Below are positions 1 to 9,989 of a stretch of 64,000 nt of DNA, in pieces (the stretch's first letter is position 1; each line of letters opens with the position of its first letter). This DNA is from Aquilaria yunnanensis (taxonomy: Eukaryota; Streptophyta; Magnoliopsida; Malvales; Thymelaeaceae). The notes under the pieces were generated by a model. That model had not been told where the DNA came from. It saw only the letters and a program-made list of their open reading frames with translations, and did no database searches. The stretch is taken from the NCBI GenBank assembly GCA_039654915.1, contig CM077597.1, positions 43,560,001-43,624,000 of the forward strand. The letters run 5' to 3'. The position numbers were made by a program, and so were the translations under genes.

Positions 1-773
1 TAATCAAGGAACCAAAGATTGGGCTATATGAGAATGACACATTCCACATCTCGTGCCTAGTCTTGATATCTTGGACAAGGGTACAATGGCATATATGGGT
101 AATGATCATAAAGGTTTAGTCGAATCACCGACAATCTTGTCACTTGGGTAGCGATGATGTATTGCTAGACACCAGTCATTGGTTATGATCATAAATGTGA
201 TTTATGATCATTGCCAATGTGGTAAGAGCCTATTGGGTCACACACATAGAGCTATTTGGATTATTAAAGTGCATGGGCTAATTATTTGGGTAATGGTTTC
301 ATAATATTTTTATATTAATAATGGGCCCAAAAGTTGAGCCATTATTAAGCCCAAACTTAAAGCCTAATTGGATTAGGGCTTTGAAACCCATTAGGCCTAG
401 AAGTTGAGTGTCACTATAAATACAACTTTTAGTGAGAAATTAGAAGGTTTACCCTAGCCTCCAAAAAAGGACAGCCGCACTCTTCTTTTGCAATTCCTTG
501 GGGGATGCAAGCTAGCACTGTGAGCGAAAGAGAAACACATCTACCGGGACATGGTGGAAGTGTGGTGATCACAACAAGCTTGTGTAGATACCATAGAGAG
601 CTTGAACATGTCAACTGGTTAGGTTTTGTGATTCGACTCTACAGTTGGGTGAAATATCTTAGCTGAAATTAGGTATGAAAATTTTTGAACACCCGGTTTA
701 CCCAATTTTGCTTGGATCCTGAAGGTTTTCGGTTAAATTCCACTGCACTTATTTGGCTCCTGAAATTCTTACA
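1..773 (+). repeat. Copia LTR, 3' part (cut by window edge)
   Basis: This is the right-hand part of the copia LTR family found complete at 14401-15818, 23891-25306, 45549-46964 and 52476-53891. It aligns from the segment beginning TAATCAAGGAACC through the LTR promoter (TATAAATA at 415-422) to a degenerate end near 773. The usual end GAAACCCAACA reads GAAATTCTTACA here. The first half lies outside the window, so I cannot tell a solo LTR from the 3' LTR of a full element. It abuts a chromovirus LTR remnant, so it probably inserted into that LTR. Confidence 0.85.
415..422 (+). promoter_or_regulatory. LTR TATA box (copia family)
   Basis: TATAAATA follows a conserved CTCACTA-type context. The same box occurs at the same LTR position at 15458-15465, 24946-24953, 46604-46611 and 53531-53538. 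It is the likely core promoter at the U3/R border; function is inferred from position and conservation. Confidence 0.6.
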
Positions 774-850
774 TACAAAGCAAATTGACCCTGGGAATTT
801 TAAAAGCACAATTTTGGCACCATAACTGGACTACCCCGGAGTGGGTAACA
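774..850 (+). repeat. Chromovirus LTR remnant, 3' end only
   Basis: About 77 bp match the end of the 2.4-2.5 kb chromovirus LTR: the CCCTGGGA.TTTTAAA segment, a short stretch reading TTTTGGCACCATAACTGGAC, and the terminal GTGGGTAACA ending at 850. The same end is at 39273 and 63081. The upstream part was separated by the copia LTR to the left. The sequence after 850 is chromovirus pol, so this LTR had inserted into an older element. Confidence 0.75.
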
Positions 851-1118
851 AAAGTAATCAATGATCAAAGGTTGGTAGTAGATCTTGAAAAGGTTAGAGC
901 AATCTTGCATTGGAAGCAACCCCAAAATGTTAAGGAAGTTACCAGTTTCTTTGGGTTAGCTTGCTATTGTAGAGGATTTGTACCTAAGTTATCTATTATA
1001 GCAGCCTCTATGACTCAACTAACCAGAAAGAACCAGAGGTTTATCTAGGAAAGTAAGTGTGAAGATAGCTTCTAGGAGCTTAAGAGGAGGTTGACAATAG
1101 CTCATGTGTTAGTCTTAC
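851..1118 (+). pseudogene. Chromovirus pol fragment, RT/RNase H connection (left piece)
   Basis: Reads as the C-terminal RT region leading into RNase H of a Ty3/gypsy polyprotein: a VINDQ..VVD..KVRAI block, WKQPQNVKEV, a degenerate FFGLACYCRGF (family usually FLGLAGYYRRF), LTRKNQRF, then ELKRRL. Two in-frame TAG codons interrupt it, one in F-stop-ELK where the family has Gln. The reading breaks at 1118 after the codons for V-L-V-L and resumes at 12397 in the same protein with P-N-H-K-K. The sequence between is the Tat element with its target duplication. Upstream it was cut by a chromovirus LTR. Non-functional relic. Confidence 0.85.
1114..1118 (+). repeat. Target site duplication CTTAC (left copy)
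   Basis: CTTAC here and at 12392-12396 flank the Tat element. Removing one copy and the element restores a continuous RNase H reading frame in the disrupted chromovirus, which supports this pair over alternatives. Confidence 0.8.
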
Positions 1119-1119
1119 T

Positions 1120-2013
1120 TGATGCCCAGTGGCATCATCGTCGTATGACATGCTGGCCTGAATGAGAGATTTCCAATATGAAGGTGCCTGAAACACTCAG
1201 AAGAACAAGGGTTCGGAGCTCCCCGAAATGTGTTTCTAGGAGAAGAGCCTCTGACGCCCAAGTCAGTATTTCTGAGAGTAGTAGTAGTAAGGAATAGAGA
1301 ATAGGTAAATAGCGAGAGTTCTCCCTCTCTTAGCAATGTCCTTCTTGAGTATTTATAGGAAGGTGGAGGGAAGAGGCCGTTCGACATAGCCTGTTTAGAT
1401 CATGACATGTGTCTGGTCATATTTAATCCATACCTTCAAAGATAGGTATCTCCAACTGGCCGAAGGCCATTCTGGCCAGAGGGCAGGGGTATGTGTGACA
1501 TTTCTCTGTCAGAGGCTCCTTAACCATTTTTGTTGTATCTCCACAAGACCCCTTCAGAGAATGAGACCCCTTCGGGATATAAGGCTCCTTCAGAATAGAA
1601 GGCCCCCTTTGGCTCAATATAGCCACCGAGGGGTATTAGGAGAGGCCCTTCGGCAGAGTGGGGCACTTTCGGAAGACGCTCTTCCTTGCCAAGGATTGGG
1701 ATATACTTTCCCAAAGTTGGTGAGTTCGCTATTCCGAATGTGGTAGTATATAGATTTTTTGAGGTCGGTTCTATTACCTACCAAGGGTGGTTGTCGTTCA
1801 CCGAGGTTGGTGGTAGGCCTTACCTGAGGGTGGTTTTTGGCTAGGTGATCTAGAGATCTCGGGGATCATGGCCGCTTGGTTATAAGGTGATGTTCTTCTT
1901 GAGGATGGTAAGGGCCCACTTTTTCCCGAGGTTGGTTACTCATGTTTCTCGAGGGTGGTGCTTCTTAGGTCACTTTGGTAATTCTAGAAGGGTTAATAGC
2001 CCTTTGGCTATCA
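1120..2013 (-). repeat. Tat element 3' LTR
   Basis: About 894 bp, aligned along its whole length with 11500-12391. Plus-strand ends are TGAT and ATCA, a perfect 4-bp terminal inversion. A minus-strand TATA-like box is at 1350-1358 (TATTTATAG on plus). It contains C-rich imperfect subrepeats of the CCCCTTCGG type (about 1548-1660) and GAGGTTGG-type motifs to the right. The LTRs differ at many scattered positions, so insertion is not recent. Confidence 0.85.
1350..1358 (-). promoter_or_regulatory. Tat LTR TATA-like box (minus strand)
   Basis: Minus strand reads CTATAAATA. The equivalent site in the other LTR is TATATAAG on plus at 11734-11741, giving a minus-strand CTTATATA. Likely the retroelement core promoter; inferred from position within the LTR. 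Confidence 0.5.
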
Positions 2014-2026
2014 CATGCCCCCTCAG
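2014..2026 (-). other. Tat polypurine tract
   Basis: The minus strand reads CTGAGGGGGCATG immediately before the LTR start TGATAGCC. A G-rich tract beside the 3' LTR is the expected plus-strand primer site for reverse transcription. Confidence 0.6.
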
Positions 2027-2562
2027 AAAGCTGAAGTTGTATCTTCGGTACTTGAGCTTTTGTAAGCATTTTGTGGAACTCTTTGTGGTAGGTGACAGTT
2101 GTCTCAGCAAGTATTAACTAAATTTTTCACCAAGGTTACCTTCTTTGGATGAAGGCCCTTCTTCAGTTTAGGATACTTCTCCTAGCCGAGGTAGTGCCTT
2201 TGGCATTAGGTGGTACTCATTCTTTGCCCATGCTTTTGGTGTTCCTGAAGTTGTTCCTTCAGACCGAAGTATACATTTGCCTTCTGGGTTTTTTGTTGGC
2301 TGCCAGTGAATCACCCATCTTCTGACCAGATAGATGCATCTCCTCGGGAAAGATTCGTGTCTGCCAGTGAATCATCATATCCTCTGACTAGGTAGACGCA
2401 TCACATTGGACTAGACTTGCATAGGTCCGTCAACTATCAGGACGTGTGCCCTTGTTTCTTGTGTCACCAGGCGACTGGCAAACGGTCACGTCTGTCACGT
2501 CAGTTACATCCCTTCGCCTGTGAAAGGTCATTATGGTGATGCTTCGCTTGCCTCCTTCGGTC
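2027..2562. other. Tat upstream region of the antisense gene
   Basis: No credible ORF on either strand. It holds a 41-bp imperfect direct duplication (2300-2340 and 2361-2402, each starting CTGCCAGTGAATCA) and CTTCGG-type motifs. It lies directly 5' of the plus-strand TATA box at 2563, so it may be the promoter region of the antisense gene; that role is inference. Confidence 0.4.
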
Positions 2563-2570
2563 TATATAAA
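2563..2570 (+). promoter_or_regulatory. Putative TATA box of the antisense gene
   Basis: TATATAAA in the context CGGTCTATATAAACCC, followed by pyrimidine-rich sequence and then the plus-strand coding region. Spacing to the first recognisable coding block is about 60-150 bp. It points away from the adjacent 3' LTR and opposite to retroelement transcription. Confidence 0.5.
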
Positions 2571-3671
2571 CCCTTCCTCCTCCTGACTATTCCACACTTC
2601 GCATTTTTCATTGTCTTTGCTCTATGATTTTCTCTCCTTTTTCACCTTCTCATTGGCGGTTGTGCTAGCAACAAAGCAATTTTTGGCAACCCTTGCGGCG
2701 GTCTTCCGAAGTTCAAACGTCGGTCCGAACTAGATCGGTTTATTTCTGAGCTTCCATTTTTTTCTCAAAATTTTCTCCTTCATCTCCCCGAGGTTAAAGC
2801 CTTCCGGTTAAACATCTCTTCTCGGCAAGCCAAGGTTCAGCCCATCCCCGAGAGTTGGCTTCCTCTTAACTTTCATCTGAGCTGTTCCACTTCGAAAAAA
2901 GTCCAAAAAGTGGGCCGCCAAATTCTTTCTTCCTCCTTATGTTGTCACTAGGCTTCCTAGCCCTGGTATGCCCAGTTATGCCCCTTATCCATATGAGGTT
3001 ACCATCTTCAGGGATCAACTGAAGGCAGGACTTTGATATCCCCCTCCGATGATAGCATGGGAATTTTGCCAATTCCATGGCATAGCTATGAAGCAACTTC
3101 CCCCAAACTCCTATTCCTACTTCAACACATTCCTTTGCATATGTGGGGCCTTCAAAATAGAGCCCCACTTTATCTTCTTCATGCAGTTTTACAAACTCCA
3201 CCCGGTTTTGAATGGTGGCTTCTACTTCTTGCTTCCTCGGGGATCTGGGAGCAAGAAATATATGTTCATCTTCGGAATGAAGGACAGTTGGCGAGGGTGG
3301 CAAAAGAAGTTCTTCTTTCTGAAGGTGGATGAGCAGTGGAAGCATGTGCCAACCAAATAGGCCTTGGGGACTCTGGATATTGATGTAGTAGATCGTTGAA
3401 AGCTACTAACTTTGGAGTTAGAAGCCCAATTCGAAGAATTTGATAGCCGTATTCTAGTTGTTGTGGATTGGGATCCCGAGGTCCCTCCGCGTTGCCTATA
3501 CCCCTTCCCCATTAGGTGGAAATTTATGACTAAAGAGGTCCTTTGGGAGTTGGGGGTAGTGAAGGAACATATTACCGACAAGGATATGCCGAAGCCCCTT
3601 TTTTATGCCAAGAAGGCGTGGTTGGTAAAGCTCCTTTCGGGCGAAACTCACCTATTCGGGTCTTGAAGAGA

Positions 3672-3739
3672 GTAAGTCACTTTCCAGATTCTTATAATAT
3701 ATATCTTTTGTACTTACATTGACGTTCTTCTTTTTGTAG
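3672..3739 (+). other. Putative intron 1 of the antisense gene
   Basis: Donor GTAAGT at 3672 and acceptor TTTTTGTAG ending at 3739, with an AT-rich, T-rich interior. The flanking frame does not join perfectly in this copy (a TGA at 3664 and one base off), so mutation or a slightly different site is possible. Confidence 0.45.
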
Positions 3740-4144
3740 AGATGGGTGACAAGTCGACTACCTTCTATAAGAGTCTCCTCCTTGGCCAAGCCAAGAAAGG
3801 GGAGCAGTAAATAAAGAAGGCGGCGCTGAAGAGGAAATAGGCAATGGGGGGACCGTGTTTGGTGTCAAAGTTGAAGAAGGTCAAGGAGGACTCCCTTCCG
3901 CCTCCGCCCGAAGACTCCGTGGAAGTGCAGAACCAAACTCCTGTTCGTGCTGATCCACCTTTAGAGCCTACAAATTGTTCAACTCCCCTTCGTCCTAGTA
4001 CTATTGCAGATATTTTGGGCACTTCAGTTGGTGGTCTTTTGGCCGAAGAACTTGAGGAACGCCAAAAAAGGAAAGGCAAAGGTTTTCCCGCCGAGGTCCT
4101 CAAACTTATTGACTCGAAGCAAGACGATGCTAAACTTCCTCCAG

Positions 4145-4255
4145 GTTTGTCCCTTAGCCATTCTTCTATGAGTTTAGGAATTTTTGGCATTTTAGACCTT
4201 ATAGATGAATGGCTAATGGATAATGTTTTAAAGGAACTTAAGTGCAACTTTGCAG
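4145..4255 (+). other. Putative intron 2 of the antisense gene
   Basis: Donor GTTTGT after CCAG, acceptor CTTTGCAG ending at 4255; 111 bp. Removal joins a split Gly codon (G + GT) and replaces a hydrophobic stretch unlike its surroundings with a continuous hydrophilic linker. The length is a multiple of three, so retention would also leave the frame open. Confidence 0.55.
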
Positions 4256-4515
4256 GTGAAGAAGTACAGGCCCCCTGGGTGGAGGACAGCGCCCAAAAAA
4301 GGGCTATTCAGGATTCCAAAATCACAAGGGACAAGGTCCCGAGGGAGTCCTTCTAGACTTTCACGGAGGACATGAACCTGTTCTCTGAGGATAGCCAGAA
4401 GATGGCTCCGCAGATGGCGAAGGCCATTATGACAAACGTGACCTTCCAGTCCCTGACCGAGGAGTGCCCTAATGAAGAAGTCCTCGCCACAAGGATGAAC
4501 GAGTAGGCTGCCCAA

Positions 4516-4621
4516 GTAAACTCTAATCATTTAGGACATAGAAAATTTATGAGTTCTATTTTCTAAGTTCCTTTTTTTGGGTTCCTTTTTTACCTTATTT
4601 GGAATTTTCCCCTTTTTGCAG
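4516..4621 (+). other. Putative intron 3 of the antisense gene
   Basis: Donor GTAAAC follows a complete CAA codon at 4513-4515; a T-rich tract leads to CTTTTTGCAG ending at 4621. The next codon starts at 4622 (TTG) in the long coiled-coil frame. A phase-0 junction between two different frames is the strongest splicing evidence in this gene. Confidence 0.65.
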
Positions 4622-5308
4622 TTGTTGGCATATAGTGGGTACCTTCGGGCTTGGGTAGCTAAACAAACCTCGGTCCAAAGTCAGTTAAAGGAGAGTTTGG
4701 CTAAAGCCATGGAACTCCTTGCCAGCTCAGTCGTTAAGTACGGCAAGCTTAATAAGATAGCCAAGGAGGATCTGGCTAACCTTCGGGAGAAAGTGCTTAA
4801 GAGCCAAGGGGAGCTGATTCAAGACTTCTCTTTGCAGATGTCTAACCTCGGTGCGAAGGTGATATCTTTGACCTCGGTGAACGAGGCTTTCCAAAAGGAG
4901 AGAGACGATGCCATTGTTGATCTTACAAAGGCATTTGCTCTTAACTCTGAACTCCAAGCCAAGGTCGATCAGCTGAAGAAGGAGAAGAAGAAAAAGAAGA
5001 AGAAGTTGGAAAGGGAGGTCGAGGTCCTCATGAGAGAACTGGAGGACTTGGATGTAGAGAAGGGTAAGTCTGATCTGGCAACCAAGTCCTCTTATCAAGA
5101 TGGTTTTTGCCTAGCTTGTCACCAAGTTCTGTCCAAATTTCCCAACCTCGACCTTTCTTTTTTGGTGGCCTTGGACATCCCCAAAGGACAATCTTGGCAG
5201 TGGTCGAGGATAAAGTTCCTCAATCTCCCAGCTAATCCACCTTCAGCCCCAAAAGTTGCTACTAAAGAAGATGATGCCGAAGGTGAGGAAGCCGAAGATG
5301 CTGAGTAG

Positions 5309-6129
5309 CCAACAGGTGACCAAGGCCCCGAATAGGCTTCATTTTTCTTCTTTCCCTTGTAATCTGCTCCTTGTATTTTGTGATGAAGTGTTAATGAAAT
5401 TTCTCTCTTCTTCAAAATTTGGCCAAGTCCACGATTGGTCTTCGAATATCTTCTTAATTCTTTAAAACTCAGCTATCTTCGGCCGAGGGGTTTTGTGACC
5501 ATCTTTGGTCAACGACCTTCGGGGTGGTAGTTAGGTATTTATAAGATCAAACATGTTTGGTTGAGTATCTTTGGCAAAATAGAACCTGTATAAGAAATAG
5601 TTAAGTGCCTTTTTTCCAACCATGTTCGATTGATTTTGATTTCCTTTGGAAAAGGCTGCCTATTTTCACGAATGCCCCTTCAAAAGTGACCATGTTTGGT
5701 TCCCCCCCTCAAAAGTGAATATGTTCAGTTTTCTCCCTCAGAAGCGAACATGTTCAGTCACTATGCTTCAGCAAAAATGTATAACTTTACACATAGGCAC
5801 CTTCAATAAAACCTCATTCGATTGGACACGTTTGGAATCGACCACCTTGAAAATTTTTCTAAGTATGGGAATTCACTTATATAATTTAGGAAAGAACTAC
5901 TTTTGGCCTTCCACCTTCGAGCTTGACCATGTTCGGTCACAGGAAGTTACAACCTTCGGTCATACCTCCCTTGGTGTTTTTTGCACAATTTTTCAACCAA
6001 AAAATGTTCTAAGTATAAATTTTTTTCAGAGAGTCTGAATGCCATGTATTTTTCAACTCTCCTGATTCGGTATTACCAAGCTTGTAGACCCCTGGCCGAA
6101 ATTCCTTGAGGACCAAATAAGGTCCATCC
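5309..6129. other. Tat spacer between convergent antisense gene and pol
   Basis: No credible gene; the open frame at 5646-6038 has no recognisable domain. It contains the 3' flank of the antisense gene, and a cluster of degenerate motifs near ACCATGTTCGGT at about 5550, 5619, 5688, 5718, 5747 and 5926. Pol ends on the minus strand at its right border. Confidence 0.4.
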
Positions 6130-7075
6130 TTAATTTGCCTGAAGTATTCCATGGGATGATCTTCGGGCTTCAAATTCAGCTCTTCGGAGGATGAGGTCCC
6201 CTTTCTTAATTCCTTTATGCTTGACGTGTAAGTTTGTAGTAACGGCTATTCTCTGTTGAAAAGATTTTCTTCCAAGCTCGGCCATCTCCCTATGCTCATC
6301 AATTAAATCCAGCTTGGCCCTTAAGCCGAGGTTGTTCCCTTCTTTGTCGAACACCTGTATTCTAACAAATGGCTGTGTGGCCTCAACAGGGATAATGGCC
6401 TCTATTCTGAAGATGAGTAACAAGGGTGTCTCACCCATGGCCCTTCTGGGAGTTGTTCGATAGCTCCACAGCACACTTGGAACCTCTCCTGGCCATTTTC
6501 CCTTTGCTCCTTTCAACCTCTTTTTCAGGCCATCTTTTATTGTTCTATTGGACACTTCAACCTGTCCATTGCTCTGAGGATTAGCCATCGGGATGAAGTG
6601 CAATTTAATTCTGAGGTTGGTAGTGAATTCTTAGAACCCCTTTTCAGTAAATTGGGAAAACATTATCAGCTACTATCACCCTCGAAACGCCAAATTTGCA
6701 TATGATGTTCTTCCAGAAAAATCTCTATATGTCCTTCGCCGATATTACTACTAAAGGCTCTACCTCAATCCACTTGGTAAAGTAGTCTACTGCGACTACA
6801 GAAAATTTCACTCCTCCAGGAGCTGTTGTGAAAGGCCCAATAAGGTCTATACCCCATACAGCGAAAGGGCAGGGGTAGTTTGCCAAAGTTATGACTTCCA
6901 AGGGTAGTCTCTGGACAGGGGCATGTTTCTTGCAATTATCACATTTCTGGATGAACTGTCTCACGTCCTTCTTCAAGGTAGGCCAGAAGTATCCTTGGCG
7001 GAGTAGTACACTAGCAAAGGCATTAATTCCTATGTGAGAACCATAGGCTCCTTCATGGACTTCTTTGAGGACCAT
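6130..7075 (-). pseudogene. Tat integrase, broken
   Basis: Two minus-strand blocks. 7075-6725 has an HHCC-type zinc region (H..G..G.HIG, then CDNCKKH) and the first catalytic Asp in GIDLIGPF. 6603-6130 has the catalytic Glu region (NPQSNGQVEVSNRTI), WSYRTTPRRAMGETP and the C-terminal GDLILRR region. A frame break around 6604-6724, where the second Asp should lie, separates them. Integrase inserts the cDNA into the host chromosome; this copy cannot be translated whole. The order after the second RNase H fits Tat. Confidence 0.85.
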
Positions 7076-8190
7076 GTCAACATCTTCTTCGCTGACAAAC
7101 CTCTGTCACGGTCTTGTGTACCTTTACCAGTACAGCTCTTCCCCAATCAGGAAGTATCTTCTTGAGCACTTTTGCACTTTTGCGGCTTTGAGACGATCTT
7201 TGGGAAGTTTCGACGTTGTGAGGTATTTCTTGATAGGGTCTTTCAACCCTTTTCGTGAGGTTGTTATGCACATTACTGCCACACTTGGTTGATACAGTAC
7301 CTCAGTGGACTCTTTTGATTTGGCCAGAGTATCAACTTCCATATTGTCTCGGTGACGTACATTTTCTATATGTACCGTGTCAAACTCTTGGATGAGCTTT
7401 TTCATGAGATCATGGTACTTTGCCAAGTTTGAGTCCTTTGCCCCATAGTCCCCCGCCATTTGTGGTACCACTAGCTGAGAATCACTGTGGGCCTTCAGAT
7501 TCCTTACACCAATTGTTTTTGCCAGCCTCAAGCCTACTACATGGGCTTCATATTCTATGACATTGCTGGTGACATTGAATCCAAATTTGGTGGCCTTCCT
7601 AGCTTCCATACCTTCAGGCCCACGGAGGATTACTACAGTTCCTTGGTGTTCGAAATCGGAGGCTCCATCAACAAAGACTGTCCACTCAAGTTCATCTTTT
7701 TTGAGGTCTTCTGGGGTATCCTCAATTTTTGGGACTTCGGCAATGAAGTCTGCCAATGCTTGGGCCTTTATTGCCCTTCTTGGCTCATAGGTGATGTCAT
7801 ATTCACCAAGCACAATGCACCATTTTGACAATCTTCCCGAGTGGTCCACCTTTCTCATGACATCTCAAAGAGGTAGGTTACTTCAGACTATGATAGGGTG
7901 CCCTTGGAAGTAAGGTTGCAACCTTCTACTTGCCAGTACTAGGGCGTAAATGGCCTTTTGCAGAATAACGTGCCTAACTTCGGCACCATGCAACGACTTA
8001 CTCACATAATACACTGGCCATTGCTTTCTTCTTCCTTCCTTTACTAACACCGAGCTTACTGCCTTTTAAGTGATGACGAGGCAAAGGATAAGGGGTTCAC
8101 CCTCCCACGACTGCTGAAGTGTCGGTAGATGGGTTAGGTAACTTTTGAGCTCATCCCAAGATTTTCGCAGTCTTAATTCCAAGGTTGTTC
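7076..8190 (-). pseudogene. Tat RNase H and second (archaeal-like) RNase H
   Basis: The 244-residue minus-strand frame 7858-7124 carries RKVDHSGRLSKW, YEPRRAIKAQALADF, then the second RNase H: WTVFVDGASD (first Asp), NVIEYEAHVVGLRLA (Glu), AHSDSQLVV (Asp) and RHRDNMEVDTLAK (Asp region). Upstream (about 8190-7860) the original RNase H is recognisable but interrupted by stops, for example after YFQGHPIIV. Possession of both RNase H types is the Tat signature. The enzyme degrades RNA in the RNA:DNA hybrid during reverse transcription. Confidence 0.8.
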
Positions 8191-9219
8191 ATTGGTACCG
8201 AAGTCACCTTCATTTTTTGCTGCTTTGGTGAGCACTTTGAAGAATGGTCGGCACCTATCCCCGTATCTGGAGATGAATCTTCTAAGGGTTGTGTTTCTCC
8301 TTATGAGTCTTTGCACATCCTTTGTCGTTGTGGGAGTTCAGAATCCTAGCAGGGCCTTAACCTTTTATGAGTTGGCATCGATACCTCTTTTGGTTATCAT
8401 AAATCCAAGGAACTTGGCCGCATTTACTCCAAATACTCACTTCTCAGGGTTGAGATGGATTCCAAATTCCCGAAGTCGATGGAATGTTTCCTTTAAGTCT
8501 AGGATATGACTACTAGGCAGTTTGCTCTTAAGTATCATATCGTCAATGTATACTTCCATATTTCTCCCAATTTGAGAGTTGAACACTCTGTTCATCAGCC
8601 TTTGGTATGTGGCCCCTGCATTCTTAAGGCCGAAGGGCATTCTGATGTAGCAGTTGGTCCTGACTTCGTTCATGAAGCTGGTTTTCTCCTCATCTTTGGG
8701 ATCCATCCGAATTTGGTGGTATCCACTGAAGGCGTCAAGGAAGCTAAGAAGACCATATTCGGCAGTTCAGTCCACCAATTGAGCTATCGGTGGGAGAGGA
8801 TATGAATCCTTGGGACAAGCATCATTTACGTTTTGAAAGTCGATGTACATTCAGAGTTTATCACTCCCTTCCTTTGTCGCAATGACAACATTGCTAAGCC
8901 ATTCGGGGTAACTGACCTCTCTTATTACGCCTGCCTCCATTAACTATTGTACTTCGGCTCTGATGAAGTTGTTCTTATACGTCAAGAGGCTGCTCTTTTT
9001 TTGTCGAACAGGCTTCATCTCTGTGCATGCTTTAAGGCTATGTTGAATTATTCGAGGGTCTACCCCAGGCATGTCCTTCGGAGAGTAGGCAAACAGATCT
9101 TTGTTCATTAATAGAAAAGATACAAGTTTTTGATTGTCACCTTTGGCGCGTTGTTTCCCCACTCGGTACTTCGGCCCGGGACAAGTTCTACATCCTTTGT
9201 TTCTATTTTTTGAAGTCAC
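8191..9219 (-). pseudogene. Tat reverse transcriptase, broken
   Basis: 9219-8944 carries the RT entry region (DLFAYSPKDMPGVDP, KPVRQKKSS). 8706-8437 carries RMPFGLKNAGATYQRLMN and the catalytic box YIDDM, followed by LRLREFGIHLNPEK-type sequence. Between 8707 and 8943 the sequence is homologous but shifted and interrupted. The catalytic YIDD is intact, yet no single frame spans the domain. In the family this copies element RNA into cDNA inside virus-like particles. Confidence 0.85.
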
Positions 9220-9346
9220 CTACTCCTTCTCCTATTGCCTTTTCAGTGAGTATGCTCTTATCTTCCGAAGTCTGTGCATGAACTTTCATTGGACTTTGTC
9301 TTGCCTTCACAAAGACTTTCCTCACCTCAGCATGATCAATGAATAT

Positions 9347-9811
9347 CTATGCGTCCTCTTCCTTTATGCCGAAGGTGACTGTTAGGTATTTCACATGTGG
9401 ATGAATGTGGAGATTTCCTTGTGTCTGCCTTCCGAGGATGGCATTGTATGAAGAAGGGACATCTATGACAATTACGTTGGTCATTGTGGAGCAAAATAGC
9501 TCTTTCTTGTCAAAAACTGAAGTTCCCCTTAACATCAAGGGCAGATCAATCCACCCGAGCACAGGGAGTTTGGAGGGACCTACACTAAATGTAAGGGAAA
9601 TAACGGGTTTGAGATCACCCTTGGAGATGCCCAAATTTGGCAACAAGTGGGAGAACAGGACATCAGCATTGGAACCATCATCAATGTGCACTCTTTTGAT
9701 GTCGCAACTCCCGATCCTTGCCATGATTATGAGGGGGTCATCATGAGGGAACTTCACGGTAGACCCATCTTTCCATACAAGCTTGTTCATTGGGTTTCCG
9801 AACTCCATCAT
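9347..9811 (-). pseudogene. Tat aspartic protease domain
   Basis: A minus-strand frame of 154 residues with DDPLIIMARIG, the active-site region HIDDGSNADVLF (family usually V-D-x-G-S-S-A-D) and the distal YNAILGRQ motif. It cleaves the Gag-Pol precursor. Position between gag and RT is normal for gypsy. The active-site triad reads D-D-G instead of D-T/S/N-G, which is also common in this lineage. Confidence 0.82.
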
Positions 9812-9989
9812 TGAGATTTCCTTGACTTTCCTTTTTCTCTCAGCTGAGGGTATCCCGATAGTGATTATCTGGATTACCCATGCCGGAGGTGGTGGATGCT
9901 TTTTGGGACTTCGGTTGTGATGTCGGTAGGAATCAAGTCCTCATTTTCCCCTTTCCTCTCTTCTTCCCTTCTTCCTTTGGGGGATGACA

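Larger units (their letters stand above)
2628..5308 (+). pseudogene. Antisense accessory gene of the Tat element (putative gypsy-type transposon protein), spliced, decayed
   Basis: A plus-strand gene opposite to gag-pol. Exon 1 (to about 3671) encodes a block like the plant 'putative gypsy type transposon' domain: TIFRDQLKAGL, a stop, then QLPPNSYSYFNTF, IEPHFIFFMQFYKL and WKKFF-like motifs near 3001-3330. Later exons encode a Pro/Glu-rich linker, a long Lys/Glu/Leu-rich coiled coil (about 4670-5070, including a run of Lys) and an acidic C-terminus ending at 5308. Three GT..AG introns (3672-3739, 4145-4255, 4516-4621) fit the frame; the last two preserve it exactly. Stops lie at about 3034, 3358, 3397, 3664 and 4504, and the frame changes near 2880. 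The start codon is not resolved. Antisense ORFs at this position are known in Tat elements; their role is unknown. Confidence 0.72.

Noticed and set aside
2866..3345. 159-residue minus-strand ORF opposite the antisense gene (also 3765-4247 and 4727-5098)
   Set aside because: Shadows of the plus-strand coding exons; the plus strand has the recognised domain, coiled coil and intron structure.
5646..6038. 130-residue plus-strand ORF in the Tat spacer
   Set aside because: No domain, composition like its noncoding surroundings, and it contains the repeated CATGTTCGGT-type motifs.
7065..7292. Plus-strand ORFs over Tat pol (also 7487-7828, 8192-8509, 8506-8805, 9134-9385, 9405-9746)
   Set aside because: They overlap minus-strand integrase, RNase H, RT and protease blocks with clear motifs and show none themselves.
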